Below are positions 42,914-52,452 of a DNA stretch of 62,591 nucleotides, piece after piece. Position numbers and translations under genes: made by a program. The notes beneath the pieces were generated by a model. The model saw only the letters and a program-made list of their open reading frames with translations, searched no databases and was not told where the DNA came from. The stretch lies in contig JAUVWI010000014.1 of assembly GCA_030604195.1 (NCBI GenBank), forward strand, positions 1 through 62,591. Reading direction: 5' to 3'. The first letter of the stretch is position 1. The number at the start of each line of letters is the position of its first letter. This stretch comes from Spirochaetales bacterium. GTDB lineage: Bacteria > Spirochaetota > Spirochaetia > SZUA-6 > DRHE01.

Positions 42914-44224
42914 TTATTTATTAATTACCCATTTTGCAAGATAAATATTGCGATTATCTCCCAAATTCTTTTTCCCGTTGAGGTCGCAGGATGTATCACC
43001 GGTAATATATAGACTGCCTGAATTGTCTATGGCTATACCCCATGCCCAATCAAAACCTGCTGTTCCAAACTGTCTGGTCCAAAGCAGTTTCCCTTTTAGG
43101 TCAAACTTAGTGAGAAAAAAATCGCTGTTTCCTGAATTTATATTATGTTTGAATTTGCTCCAGGTATGACCTGTTACATAGATGTTATCCGAGCTATCTG
43201 TTACAACACCATAGCCTTTATCAATATTTTCTGTGCCCCATTGTTTTGTCCATTTCTTGATTCCTGATGAGCTGTACTTTGTAAGAAAGATATCATCCCT
43301 CCCGAGTCGCTTATTTCCGTCAAGCTCACCATTTGCCCGTCCTGTTACATAAATCATCTCTGAACTGTCAATAGCTATACTGTTCCCTTCATCGTTACCT
43401 TCTGTGCCCCATTGTCTTGTCCATATTATATTTCCGGCAGAATCGTACTTTATAAGAAAAATATCAGTACTTCCGGCAGATGTATTACCCTTCAGATTAC
43501 CCTTTGTCCATCCTGTTATGAATATGTTACCTGATTTGTCCGTAGCAGCAGAGGTTCCCCATTCAGAACTATCTGTTCCTGCCAAAACGGTCCATAGTTT
43601 AATTCCTGAAGAATTGAATTTTGATAGAAAAATATCTGCTTTGCCTTTGTTCTCTCTGCCGTCAAGGTTTCCTTCCGTATAACCGGTAACTACTATATCT
43701 CCTGAACTATTTATTGTAATGTCCTGTCCGCAGTCAAAAGCATCTGTTCCCCATTGTATGGTCCATTGCTTTACTCCCAGGCAGTTGTATTTGGTAACAA
43801 ATATGTCAGAGCTTCCAAAAAATGTACTGCCGTCAAGCCTGCCGGATGTCCGCCCGGTAACATAAATATTACCCGTATGGTCGATAGCAATTCCCTTACC
43901 TTCATCTCTGCCAGAGGTGCCCCATTGGCGAGTCCATTTCCTGATTCCTGACGGATCATGCTTTGAAAGAAATATATCCCATTCGCCTGCAGATTTGTTA
44001 TCATCGAGGCTGCCAAGGGTGACGCCTGTTACGTATGCGTTTCCAATACTGTCTGTAGCCGTATCGTTCCCGATATCGTTTTTATCTGTACCCCAGTGGT
44101 CTGACCAAAGTATAATGTTATCACTTGAAAATATATTAATCCGGCTTCCGCATCCAGCCAAAAGAATCAATGGGATAAAGAATGATAAGATAAAGATACT
44201 TTTCACAACAAGCCTTCTACCCAT
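42914..44224 (-). CDS. lipoprotein made of seven SBBP-type repeats
   Basis: The start at 44224 gives a lipoprotein signal ending LILLAGC. The mature protein is built from seven copies of a roughly 55-residue unit with the consensus QWGT..D.G..I..D..GNIYVTG.T.G.LDG....G..DIFL.KY...G..W. This is the SBBP/beta-propeller repeat, and seven copies fit one closed seven-bladed propeller. There is no catalytic motif. Such proteins are usually surface binding modules. The next gene leftward is the CsgG/barrel protein, 56 bp away, so the two may be co-expressed. Confidence 0.85.
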   Translation of the reverse strand: MGRRLVVKSIFILSFFIPLILLAGCGSRINIFSSDNIILWSDHWGTDKNDIGNDTATDSIGNAYVTGVTLGSLDDNKSAGEWDIFLSKHDPSGIRKWTRQWGTSGRDEGKGIAIDHTGNIYVTGRTSGRLDGSTFFGSSDIFVTKYNCLGVKQWTIQWGTDAFDCGQDITINSSGDIVVTGYTEGNLDGRENKGKADIFLSKFNSSGIKLWTVLAGTDSSEWGTSAATDKSGNIFITGWTKGNLKGNTSAGSTDIFLIKYDSAGNIIWTRQWGTEGNDEGNSIAIDSSEMIYVTGRANGELDGNKRLGRDDIFLTKYSSSGIKKWTKQWGTENIDKGYGVVTDSSDNIYVTGHTWSKFKHNINSGNSDFFLTKFDLKGKLLWTRQFGTAGFDWAWGIAIDNSGSLYITGDTSCDLNGKKNLGDNRNIYLAKWVINK

Positions 44225-44416
44225 AACAACTAACCAATGATAATCCACCTGTTTTTCAATTTTTTGTGTGCCAGCGGATGATCTACCGGTAAAAAATCAG
44301 TTGTTAATTCTCTATTCGTTTTTTGACATCAGATCCGGATATAATTTTTTTGCGCACTCATCGCATATACCATGGCTGATAAAAACATCGGCATCACACT
44401 TTTAGGAGTTGGCCTT

Positions 44417-45463
44417 TCAGCCGCCCAGAGAATAGATTTTCACACAATTCCGGCCGCTGCTCTTTGCAAGATACATGGCCTCATCCGCGCGGCTGATCAA
44501 CTCCTTGAAATCACCACTTTCGAGATACAGATCAGCTACCCCAAAGCTCATGGTAAGCTTTACCTCACTTTTCTCTATCCGGAATATGTGCTTCTCAATT
44601 GCATTCCTCATTTTCTCGGCAACCAGGAACCCACCGCTCTCATCCGTCTCCGGCAGGATTACCACAAACTCCTCGCCGCCATAGCGCGCCACAATGTCAG
44701 ATTTGCGCAACCTGGAGATTACGTTCAGCTCGTCTATCTGGCCCGCAAGGATGCCGCCGATTTCCATGAGTACCAGATCGCCCACGCTGTGGCCATAGGT
44801 ATCGTTGATTTTTTTGAAGTGATCTATGTCGCAGAATATTAAAGAGAGGCACTGTTTGTTTCGCCTGGCGCGCGCCACTTCCTCTTTTAGCCTGTCCATG
44901 AAGTAACGCTTGTTAAACAACCCGGTAAGCTCATCCGTGAGGCTCAGCTCCCTGTACCGCTCTATCTCCTTCAGCAGGGTCAATACTCTACTGGCATCGG
45001 ACTCGCCCAGGAGCTCTCTGAGCCTTTCGAGCTGTTTCCTGGCGCCCTGGAAATCGGACTCCAGCTTGTTCTGGTATAAATGGGTAAGATCACGAATGGA
45101 AACAATACCGACTGGCTGCTCCCCATCAAGGACCGGGATGTGCCTGATGTTGTTGACCTTCATCTTCATATACACATCGTTGTAATCCTCATCCGCCTTA
45201 GCGCAGATAGGATTCGCAGTCATGAACGACGAAACGGGTTGCTCTAAAACGTCAGCAGCATCCACGGCCAGAACTTTGAGAAGATCCCGCTCCGTAAAGA
45301 TACCCGCCAGTCCGTCTCCATTCACAACAAGAACAGCGCCGATGTTCCTGAGGGCCATTACCCGGACACTCTCAGCCAGCGTTGCACTGGTGTCAACGGT
45401 TGCGGGATTCCCTGTCATCCACTTCGCGAGCCTCATTTCATCCTTGTACTTGAGGAGCGGCAA
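44417..45463 (-). CDS. CBS-domain diguanylate cyclase
   Basis: The 348 residues hold two N-terminal CBS motifs (WMTGNPATVDTSATLAESVR and SFMTANPICAKADEDYNDVY), a coiled linker, and a GGDEF domain with an intact active site (ARYGGEEFVVILPE). RKSD lies five residues before GGEEF and fits the RxxD inhibitory site, so c-di-GMP feedback is likely. CBS domains bind adenine nucleotides or SAM, suggesting nucleotide-controlled c-di-GMP synthesis. TTG at 45463 has GGGAGG upstream, but ATG at 45436 is also possible. Confidence 0.92.
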   Translation of the reverse strand: MPLLKYKDEMRLAKWMTGNPATVDTSATLAESVRVMALRNIGAVLVVNGDGLAGIFTERDLLKVLAVDAADVLEQPVSSFMTANPICAKADEDYNDVYMKMKVNNIRHIPVLDGEQPVGIVSIRDLTHLYQNKLESDFQGARKQLERLRELLGESDASRVLTLLKEIERYRELSLTDELTGLFNKRYFMDRLKEEVARARRNKQCLSLIFCDIDHFKKINDTYGHSVGDLVLMEIGGILAGQIDELNVISRLRKSDIVARYGGEEFVVILPETDESGGFLVAEKMRNAIEKHIFRIEKSEVKLTMSFGVADLYLESGDFKELISRADEAMYLAKSSGRNCVKIYSLGG

Positions 45464-45620
45464 TTATCGATAACCTCCCAGCCACTACAGAGTAACTGTT
45501 AATTTACCTTATATCATAGGAATATCCGGATAGCAAGAATATTTATGCTATGATAGCTCAAAATCTTGTTATTATAGCATGAAATTTTAAGTCCATTGCG
45601 ACCGGAGGAAGTCCTTTAGG

Positions 45621-45635
45621 GCAGTCGAAGACTGC
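45621..45635 (-). terminator. hairpin after the DUF89 gene
   Basis: GCAGTC-TTC-GACTGC (minus strand) lies 12 bp past the DUF89 stop codon. There is no T-run, so it may protect the mRNA end rather than terminate efficiently. Confidence 0.4.
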
Positions 45636-45647
45636 TATGGGAAATGT

Positions 45648-46871
45648 TCAAGGAACAAATTGAATGATCCCTCTTCTACCATTTATTTTCCATTCCGGAT
45701 CCTCAGCCTCAAGGGACTCAACCTGGCCCTTATTCAAACCGACTACAATGTCGCTTTTCATGGTCCGCAGTACTGCCAGGGGGGCCGGGAAATAGTCGGT
45801 AATCTCCGCCATACTGCAGAATGGATCCCAGCTGCGATCTGAGAGCAGCCGTCTGTAATTGGCATCCCCTTTAAAGATCACCAGGTCAGCAGCGGAAAAA
45901 TGCTCTATTACTTCCAGTGGCAGATCAATAAAATGAAGGGGCCCATTCCAGAAGAAATGCTCCTCAAGCCGGAGACTCTTTGCCTCAAAAGCCTGCTTTA
46001 GGTTTTTGCCCTCAGCCGCAACCCTGATATCCGTGTGGCCGATTAAAATCTCAACAGCCTGCAGAACATCACTCTTTAGAGCATCCGATACATAGCAAGG
46101 GCGTTTCTTGGCATGCAGGGTTACTTTCAAGTTGGATCGCTGCCGCAGCAAGCTGGAAACCAGCAGCAGATCACAGATCAGTTCGGAACCGCTGTTGTCC
46201 AGGACTATCTCCATATTTCCGGCGTTTTTCAATGTTTTTGCCAGGGCTTGAGAATCATCGATCAGCAATAATTTCCTTTCCCGGGCAACTTCTCTTTCCC
46301 TGTACTCATCCGCTACCTGCCGGTAACTCAGATCCATCCTATTACCCCAGAGGGAATAATAGAGCAGATGCTGCAGAGCCTCTTCCGCGGCAGTGTTTTT
46401 CAACTGGTTCATTACACGGGCGGCCATATCTTTGCCCCCTCCATCCATGATAAGTTCCCGTGTTTTAATGGGAGCAAAGGGATCCTTTTCAAAGGTTGAA
46501 GAACCGTGCCTATAGTAACCGAAGGCAAAGAGGAGCTTCAAATAGAATAAACTCTCGGCAAAATACCAGGGAAGGTCCAGCCAGCTGCGTCCCGCATAAG
46601 CATTCAGCTCACCCTGCCAGGCTTCAATTTCCTCCGCCGCAAACATCCCCGGATCGAATTCATACTCAGCAAAGGGATTGCTCACAGTCCCCGGGAGGAG
46701 CAATTCCTCCTGTAGTGATTGCAGCTGCCCCCTGGCCGCTTTGGCTAAAGTATTATTATCCAGCACCTCTTTTACTATTGCCGGCTTACGCCGGCGTATG
46801 GTTTCCCAGGCGAAGGATCCTGGAATAGAGGTGTATATACAGGGTGGCCTCCAATTTATTTTTTCAGCCAT
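45648..46871 (-). CDS. DUF89/ARMT1-family metal-dependent phosphatase-like protein
   Basis: DUF89 proteins are damage-control phosphatases that remove phosphate from harmful sugar or cofactor phosphates. The 407 residues show the three core motifs in order: IVLDNSGSELICDLLL (metal Asp/Asn), DLVIFKGDANYRRLL, and VLRTMKSDIVVGL. The N-terminal helical cap contains WYFAESLFYLKLLFAFGYYR. It belongs to the large ARMT1-like subgroup. It follows topB by 10 bp on the same strand. Confidence 0.88.
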   Translation of the reverse strand: MAEKINWRPPCIYTSIPGSFAWETIRRRKPAIVKEVLDNNTLAKAARGQLQSLQEELLLPGTVSNPFAEYEFDPGMFAAEEIEAWQGELNAYAGRSWLDLPWYFAESLFYLKLLFAFGYYRHGSSTFEKDPFAPIKTRELIMDGGGKDMAARVMNQLKNTAAEEALQHLLYYSLWGNRMDLSYRQVADEYREREVARERKLLLIDDSQALAKTLKNAGNMEIVLDNSGSELICDLLLVSSLLRQRSNLKVTLHAKKRPCYVSDALKSDVLQAVEILIGHTDIRVAAEGKNLKQAFEAKSLRLEEHFFWNGPLHFIDLPLEVIEHFSAADLVIFKGDANYRRLLSDRSWDPFCSMAEITDYFPAPLAVLRTMKSDIVVGLNKGQVESLEAEDPEWKINGRRGIIQFVP

Positions 46872-46881
46872 ACAATTAAAC

Positions 46882-48948
46882 TCACTCAGCCCCCTTTTTT
46901 CTCTCCATAGAAGCCTTAATCAGGTCACCAAAGGTTGAGGTCTCGGCCGAATGATCGCTGTACTTCTGAACCAGCCTGGTGGTCATGGCTTTTTCTCTCT
47001 TTGAAGGTCTGCGGGAAAGGCTGCGGCCATCGCTTTCACTCTGCTCATATCCGCAAGCGAGGGAGTGGCAGACGAGCCGCTTTCTTCCCTTTTTGTCCTT
47101 AGCCGCCATCATCATTTTACCGCAGAGGGGGCAGGGAGTTGAGCTCAGGTTCTTAGGATGGAATTGGGCAGTGCTTTTTTTAACCTGCTCAACCAGCCCC
47201 CGGGCAGTCTTTCTGATATCCCGGCTGAAATCAGTGTTCTTTTCACTGCCCTCGGCTATGCGTGCCAGCCTCTGCTCCCAGCGGGCAGTGAGCTCCGGCG
47301 AACGCAGTTGCTCAGGCACCAGCTCAAAGAGACCAATGCCCCGGGATGTGGGGTAGAGGGTCTTACCATTGCGCTCTATATAATAGCTGGAGAGGAGCTT
47401 CTCAATTATCTCGGCCCGGGTTGCCGGGGTTCCCAAACCTCCCCTGGCCAGTGAAAGGCGCAGCTCCCGGTCATCAACAAAACGTCCGGCGTTTTCCATG
47501 GCATCCAGGAGAGTGCCTTCGGTATATCGGGAAGGCGGCTTTGTAAAACCCTGCTTCACAACTGCGGAAAGCACCTTGAAGGTATCGCCCCTGACAAGAG
47601 CGGCCAGATTTTGTAAAGACTGCTCCTCTTCCTCCTTCTCCTCGGGATTTTCGATTTTCCGCCAACCCCTGTCTATAACCTGAATTCCCCGTGAGACAAA
47701 GAGCTCTCCTTCAGCCCGGGTGGTAATGGTGATACCCTGGTAACGATAAGCAGGCAACAGCACAGCGAGAAAGCGTTTTACAATCATCTCCCACAGCGCC
47801 CTTTCATCACCATTGAGCCGCTGCAGCTCCACCCGCTCTTCGGTTGGTATAATTGCATGGTGGTCACTGACTTTGTTGTCATCCACAAAGCGTTTACCTG
47901 GTTTTACTTCAGAAGTCAGAATTCCCCGGATTGTTTTTTCAAAGCGCGAGTTCAATACTGCTTTCAATCTCATCTTCAGGGTATCTACAATATCCCCGGT
48001 GATGTGCCGTGAATCGGTGCGCGGGTAGGTTACTATTTTATGACGTTCATACAACCCCTGCAGTGTACTTAAGGTATGGTGGGCGGTAAATCCCAGCCTG
48101 GCATTAGCCTCACGCTGCAGCGCTGTTAAATCGAAGGCCAGGGGCGGTGGCTCCTGTTTATCCTTGCGGATAAGTTCAATTATCTCCGCCTCTCTATCTT
48201 TGACCTTCAGAGCTATCTCCTGAGCGCGTTTCTGTTCTTTGATCCTGGTTGCTCCCTGTGTGCTCTTCCAGAGCCCGGTAAAAGAGCCGAAGTCCGCCTG
48301 TACCTGCCAGTAGCTCTCTGCTTTAAAATTATTGATCTCCTCTTCTCTCATAATGATCAGGGCCATGGTGGGGGTCTGCACCCTGCCTGCTGACAGCCGG
48401 GCATCATACTTGCAGCTCAATGCCCTGGATATATTCAGGCCGATTAACCAGTCGGCTTCAGCACGGCACTCGGCGGCTTTGAAGAGGTTTTCATAATCCC
48501 TGCCCGGTTTCAGCTTATTAAAACCCTCATTTATTGCGCTATCAGTCTGGGAACTGATCCACAACCGCTTTACCGGTCCCTTCCAGCCGCCCAGGCGCAT
48601 AATCAACCTGGCTACCAGCTCTCCTTCGCGGCCGGCATCCGTAGCAATTATCAATTCTCCCGCATCCGGGCGTTTAAAGAGATCTTTTATAACCCGGAAC
48701 TGACCCGAGGTTCTCTTTATAACCTTATGCTTCATTCTTTCAGGGAGCATGGGCAGTGTATCCAGGGACCAGGTGCGCCATTTTTCGTTATATATATGGG
48801 GATCGGCCAGCTCAACCAGGTGGCCCATTGCCCAGGTGACAATATAGTTTTTCCCTTCAGAATAGCTCCTGGATTTACTTGTACAACCAAGCACCCGGGA
48901 GAGCTCTCTGCCCACACTGGGCTTTTCAGCAAGGACAATGGTCTTCAT
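46882..48948 (-). CDS. topB: DNA topoisomerase III
   Basis: This is a type IA topoisomerase of 688 residues that decatenates DNA by single-strand passage. The Toprim domain has VLAEKPSVGRELSRVLGC and IATDAGREGELVARL. The active-site Tyr is in KIVTYPRTDSRHI. VSDHHAIIPTEE and LGTPATRAEIIEKLL follow. A single C-terminal zinc finger (CPLCGKMM...CHSLACGYE) and a basic tail end the protein. Its ATG overlaps the stop of the oxidoreductase gene upstream. Such topB genes are sometimes mobile-element associated, but its flanks here look chromosomal. Confidence 0.95.
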   Translation of the reverse strand: MKTIVLAEKPSVGRELSRVLGCTSKSRSYSEGKNYIVTWAMGHLVELADPHIYNEKWRTWSLDTLPMLPERMKHKVIKRTSGQFRVIKDLFKRPDAGELIIATDAGREGELVARLIMRLGGWKGPVKRLWISSQTDSAINEGFNKLKPGRDYENLFKAAECRAEADWLIGLNISRALSCKYDARLSAGRVQTPTMALIIMREEEINNFKAESYWQVQADFGSFTGLWKSTQGATRIKEQKRAQEIALKVKDREAEIIELIRKDKQEPPPLAFDLTALQREANARLGFTAHHTLSTLQGLYERHKIVTYPRTDSRHITGDIVDTLKMRLKAVLNSRFEKTIRGILTSEVKPGKRFVDDNKVSDHHAIIPTEERVELQRLNGDERALWEMIVKRFLAVLLPAYRYQGITITTRAEGELFVSRGIQVIDRGWRKIENPEEKEEEEQSLQNLAALVRGDTFKVLSAVVKQGFTKPPSRYTEGTLLDAMENAGRFVDDRELRLSLARGGLGTPATRAEIIEKLLSSYYIERNGKTLYPTSRGIGLFELVPEQLRSPELTARWEQRLARIAEGSEKNTDFSRDIRKTARGLVEQVKKSTAQFHPKNLSSTPCPLCGKMMMAAKDKKGRKRLVCHSLACGYEQSESDGRSLSRRPSKREKAMTTRLVQKYSDHSAETSTFGDLIKASMERKKGAE

Positions 48949-49916
48949 CTCTCTTGTGCCCCGTAAATCTCTTCTTCAAGTTCAGCCACGGCATGTCCTG
49001 TTTCACTGTCCACCGGCACCTCGCTATCTGTCAGTATGGCATCGGTGACTGCCTCAATATAGGGCTGGTGAAAATTAACATGCGGAGGATAATCTTCATC
49101 CCTCTCTTCATTTTCTGTTAAAATGGTTGCCCTGCCCCGGTTTAGAAGGGGCACATGGATTGATCCCTTGCTGCCGTATATATCTAATGTATCTTTAGAT
49201 TCATAAGCGGCCGTGGTAACTGTAAGAACTCCACGGCTGCCGTTTTCAAATTCAAAAAGCGCTGTTGCTGAATCCTCCACCTCCCGATCAAAAAAGGCAT
49301 TACTGACAACTCCAATAGTGTGCTTGACCGCACCAAAGAGGTTTAACAGCACTTCAATCCGGTGGCAGCCGAAATCCATCATGGGTCCGCCGCCGGCCTT
49401 TTCTTTATTAAAATACCAGGTTCGGTACTCTTCGACTCCGGGATCGAAGTACTCAAAGGCATTGATCTGGGAAAGTATTGTTGTGCCGATTTCACCACTC
49501 TTCAGGATTTCCTTGATCCTGTCCACCAGGGGATATAAGTGGCGGTAGTAAGCTATGCTTAACTTCACACCATTCACACGGCAGGCTTGCATCATCCGGT
49601 CACATTCCCCGGTATTCATGGCCATCGGCTTTTCACAGATTATATGCTTTCCCGCTTCTGCGGCTTCAACAACCTGTTCAGCATGCAGGAAAGGGGGAGT
49701 GGCAATGTAAACAGCCTGGATATTTTCGTCCTGAAGCAGCTCCCGGTAATCTCCATACCATTTCTCAGCCCCGAACTCTTGAGCAAAAGAGCGGTCCAGC
49801 TCTTTTTTAGCGCGGCTCACCCCAATGAAACGGCAGTTCTTCAGGTCACGCAGGGCCGGAGCAACCCTCTTCCGAGAAATATCGCCGCAACCGATCAAAC
49901 CCCAGTTAAGTTTCAT
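48945..49916 (-). CDS. Gfo/Idh/MocA-family oxidoreductase
   Basis: The 323 residues have the NAD(P)-binding WGLIGCGDISRKRVAPALRD, IICEKPMAMNTGECDRMMQA with the catalytic Lys, and KAGGGPMMDFGCHRIEVLLN. It is closest in style to xylose/glucose-fructose oxidoreductase-like members. It overlaps topB by four bases, which is an unusual pairing. The start faces the pstS gene, and the 154 bp between them carry the Pho box array. Confidence 0.9.
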   Translation of the reverse strand: MKLNWGLIGCGDISRKRVAPALRDLKNCRFIGVSRAKKELDRSFAQEFGAEKWYGDYRELLQDENIQAVYIATPPFLHAEQVVEAAEAGKHIICEKPMAMNTGECDRMMQACRVNGVKLSIAYYRHLYPLVDRIKEILKSGEIGTTILSQINAFEYFDPGVEEYRTWYFNKEKAGGGPMMDFGCHRIEVLLNLFGAVKHTIGVVSNAFFDREVEDSATALFEFENGSRGVLTVTTAAYESKDTLDIYGSKGSIHVPLLNRGRATILTENEERDEDYPPHVNFHQPYIEAVTDAILTDSEVPVDSETGHAVAELEEEIYGAQER

Positions 49917-49937
49917 GTTTTCCTCCGGTAAGATATC

Positions 49938-50004
49938 TTAACATAAAACTAATCTAACATAAAACTAACAAGACCTTAAAAAACCCCTAACACTTTCCTA
50001 TTAT
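49938..50004 (+). promoter_or_regulatory. Pho box array and -10 element of pstS
   Basis: Four half-sites lie exactly 11 bp apart: CTAACA (49954), CTAACA (49965), TTAAAA (49976) and CTAACA (49987). A second 11-bp pair, TTAACA (49938) and CTAATC (49949), precedes them in another phase. A -10 TATTAT (49999-50004) follows 6 bases after the last half-site, with no separate good -35. This layout is that of a PhoB/PhoP-activated promoter. Confidence 0.7.
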
Positions 50005-50070
50005 TAATAATTCAGTAATGAATTAAAGCGTAAAAAAAATAATGCGCAAAAACAAGAAAGGAGAAAATGT

Positions 50071-50934
50071 ATGAAGAAACTGTTTATGGCGGCTACGATT
50101 ATTCTTATAGCCGCAGGCCTGGCTTTCGCCGGGGGTAATAAGGAGGCAGCGGGCTCCGGAGAGGGTTTTTCCGGATCATGGGCCTTTGGTGGTTCTACTA
50201 CGGTTATGCCTATAGCCGAAGTGGCCATTGAAGAGTTTATAAAGCTTCACCCCAGGGTCAAGCTGACTTATGAGGGTCAGGGATCGAGTGTTGGCGTACA
50301 GGGCGTTATTGACGGAGTCTATACTCTCGGCGGCGCTTCCCGTGAGCTGAAATCAACTGAAAAGGAAAAGGGAGCGATAGCCACCCCGATTGCTTTGGAC
50401 GGGATCGGAGTGGTAGTCAATGGTGGTGTTCCGATGGACAATCTGTCCATTGAGCAAGTGGCCAGGATCTTTGCTGGTGAGATCAAAAACTGGAAAGAGG
50501 TCGGGGGGGCTGATAAGCCGATTGTTGTAGTTAATCGGGATGAAGCCTCGGGCACCCGCTCTGCCTTCCGGGAACTTGCACTGGACAAACACTACGGCAA
50601 GAAAAAAGGGAAGTTCATCAAAGATGCCATTACCACCGAATCCAATGGGGATATGATCACTAAGGTCGGATCAACCCCGGATTCCATCGGTTACTGCGGA
50701 TTCGGCTATATTTCCAAGGCCAGAAACGCAGGAGGAAAGGAGATCTCGGTTGAAGGTATCGATCCCACTGTGGATAATGTGCTGAAAGGAAAATACCCAA
50801 TTTCCAGAAAGCTGAACATTGTGCATAAGGGTGCGCTTGTAGAAAGCAGCCTGGAAAAAGCCTTTGTGGACTTTCTTCTTTCAGATGCAGGACAGGCAAT
50901 CGTTGAGGATGAAGGCTTCATCCCTCTGCCGTGA
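50071..50934 (+). CDS. pstS: phosphate-binding protein PstS
   Basis: This is the high-affinity phosphate receptor of the Pst importer. The 287 residues have a signal peptide ending GLAFAGGNKEAA. Phosphate-site loops are WAFGGSTTVMPIAE, GQGSSVGVQGVIDG, GGASRELKSTE and NRDEASGTRSAFRELA. Late segments are STPDSIGYCGFGYIS and a C-terminal FVDFLLSDAGQAIVEDEGF. AAAGGAG is before the ATG. It lies on the strand opposite to pstCAB-phoU and converges with it at a shared terminator. Confidence 0.94.
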   Translation: MKKLFMAATIILIAAGLAFAGGNKEAAGSGEGFSGSWAFGGSTTVMPIAEVAIEEFIKLHPRVKLTYEGQGSSVGVQGVIDGVYTLGGASRELKSTEKEKGAIATPIALDGIGVVVNGGVPMDNLSIEQVARIFAGEIKNWKEVGGADKPIVVVNRDEASGTRSAFRELALDKHYGKKKGKFIKDAITTESNGDMITKVGSTPDSIGYCGFGYISKARNAGGKEISVEGIDPTVDNVLKGKYPISRKLNIVHKGALVESSLEKAFVDFLLSDAGQAIVEDEGFIPLP

Positions 50935-50968
50935 GGCGTGAAGAAAACACTTAAGAAAAAGTAATTCT

Positions 50969-51009
50969 ACCCCCCGGTGAAAGGTCTATCCGGAATCCGG
51001 GGGGTTCTT
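50969..51009. terminator. terminator between convergent pstS and phoU
   Basis: ACCCCCCGG (50969-50977) and CCGGGGGGT (50997-51005) form a perfect GC-rich stem, followed on the plus strand by TTCTTCTTT. It terminates pstS and may also hinder transcription arriving from phoU. Confidence 0.85.
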
Positions 51010-51018
51010 CTTTGCTAT

Positions 51019-51675
51019 TTAATAAATTTCCCAATCCTTCCTCTCTCCGGTACAGACAAAAATCACCTCTTCCGCCACATTTGTAGCATGGTCGGCCAGT
51101 CGCTCAAGGTACTTGGAAACAAAGAGCAAAGCTACAGCTTCCCGGAGATGCTCCGGATTTTGCTCTATGTAGTTCATCATTTCCTGAAAAAATCGAGCGT
51201 AGATCCCATCAACAATATCATCCCTTTTTCTCACTTCCTCCGCCAGATCAACATCCCGTCTGGCAAAGGCCTGGAGCGCATCTCTAATCATGGTAATGGC
51301 CACCTCGGATATCTGGGTAACCTCGGAGCGGGCTTTCAGTACGCTCTTCCTGGACAGATTGGCCGCCACAATTGCAAGATGTTCCGCATAATCGCCCATT
51401 CTTTCCAGATCATTGACGATCTTCAAGACAGCAATAATAATCCGTAGATCCATAGCCACCGGCTGCTCCGTGGCTATGATCGAGGCGCACTGAGCGTCGA
51501 TCTTTCGCTCTGTATTATCAATGACTTTATCGCCTTCGATAACCTGGTCGATCAGCTTCCTGTCCCTTTTAACAAAAGCATTAAGTGCTTTGTGAATGGC
51601 CTCCTCGATCATAATTCCCATTTTTACGACGCTGAACTCCAGTTCTTTCATCTTCTCATCAAAATGTACTCTCAT
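51019..51675 (-). CDS. phoU: phosphate signalling protein PhoU
   Basis: PhoU transmits the state of the Pst transporter to PhoR and limits uptake. The 218 residues form two three-helix bundles with the metal-binding ExxxD motifs: DKVIDNTERKIDAQC in the first half and RDDIVDGIYARFFQE in the second. DLRIIIAVLKIVNDLERMGD and VSKYLERLADHATNVAEEVI are the family signatures. It starts 11 bp after pstB and ends the pstCAB-phoU unit. Confidence 0.95.
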   Translation of the reverse strand: MRVHFDEKMKELEFSVVKMGIMIEEAIHKALNAFVKRDRKLIDQVIEGDKVIDNTERKIDAQCASIIATEQPVAMDLRIIIAVLKIVNDLERMGDYAEHLAIVAANLSRKSVLKARSEVTQISEVAITMIRDALQAFARRDVDLAEEVRKRDDIVDGIYARFFQEMMNYIEQNPEHLREAVALLFVSKYLERLADHATNVAEEVIFVCTGERKDWEIY

Positions 51676-51686
51676 CTCATGTCTCC

Positions 51687-52445
51687 TTAGCCGAACCGCC
51701 CGGAAATATAGTCTTCGGTCTTCTTGTTTTTGGGTTTGAAGAATAGTTTGTCAGTCTTATCCATCTCAAACATGATCCCATTCAGAAAAAAAGCTGTGGA
51801 GTCCGAAATACGGGCTGCCTGCTGCATGTTGTGGGTAACGATAATAATAGTATAGTTCTTTTTTAGCTCATCGATCAAATCCTCTATTTTGGCTGTGGAA
51901 ATCGGATCCAGGGCAGAGGTGGGCTCATCCATCAAAATCACATCAGGTTCTACAGCCAGAACTCTGGCTATACAGAGCCTTTGCTGCTGGCCGCCGGAAA
52001 GCCCCAGGGCCGGCTTATTCAATCGATCCTTTATCTCTTCCCAGAGCACCGCTCTTTTCATGCTCTTCTCAACGATTTCATCCAATTGCTCCCGCTTCCT
52101 AATACCGTGAACCCGAGGGCCGTAGGCGACATTGTCATAGACTGTCATAGGAAAGGGATTGGGCTTTTGAAAGACCATTCCGATTCGTTTACGGAGCTCT
52201 GTAACATCATAATCTTTATAGATATTCACCCCGTTGTAATAGACCTCACCCTGGATAGTCACATTATCTATCAGGTCGTTCATCCGGTTGAGGGTTTTTA
52301 AGAAGGTAGATTTCCCGCACCCTGAAGGACCTATCAAGGCCGTTACTTTATTAACTACGACCTCCATACTAACAGAGTGCAGAGCTTGAAAATCACCGTA
52401 AAAGACGCTTAATTCCCTGGTTTGTATTTTTAATTCCTTGTTCAT
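51687..52445 (-). CDS. pstB: phosphate ABC transporter ATPase PstB
   Basis: The 252-residue ABC ATPase has Walker [21 protein letters not shown] (the NRMNDL extension is PstB-specific), Q-loop [20 protein letters not shown], signature [16 protein letters not shown] and Walker [14 protein letters not shown], then [15 protein letters not shown]. It begins 7 bp after pstA. All catalytic elements are intact. Confidence 0.96.
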   Translation of the reverse strand: MNKELKIQTRELSVFYGDFQALHSVSMEVVVNKVTALIGPSGCGKSTFLKTLNRMNDLIDNVTIQGEVYYNGVNIYKDYDVTELRKRIGMVFQKPNPFPMTVYDNVAYGPRVHGIRKREQLDEIVEKSMKRAVLWEEIKDRLNKPALGLSGGQQQRLCIARVLAVEPDVILMDEPTSALDPISTAKIEDLIDELKKNYTIIIVTHNMQQAARISDSTAFFLNGIMFEMDKTDKLFFKPKNKKTEDYISGRFG

Positions 52446-52452
52446 TTTCTTT

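Noticed and set aside
44372..44842. Plus-strand open frame of 156 codons
   Set aside because: It is the complement of the GGDEF domain; the minus-strand gene has intact active-site motifs.
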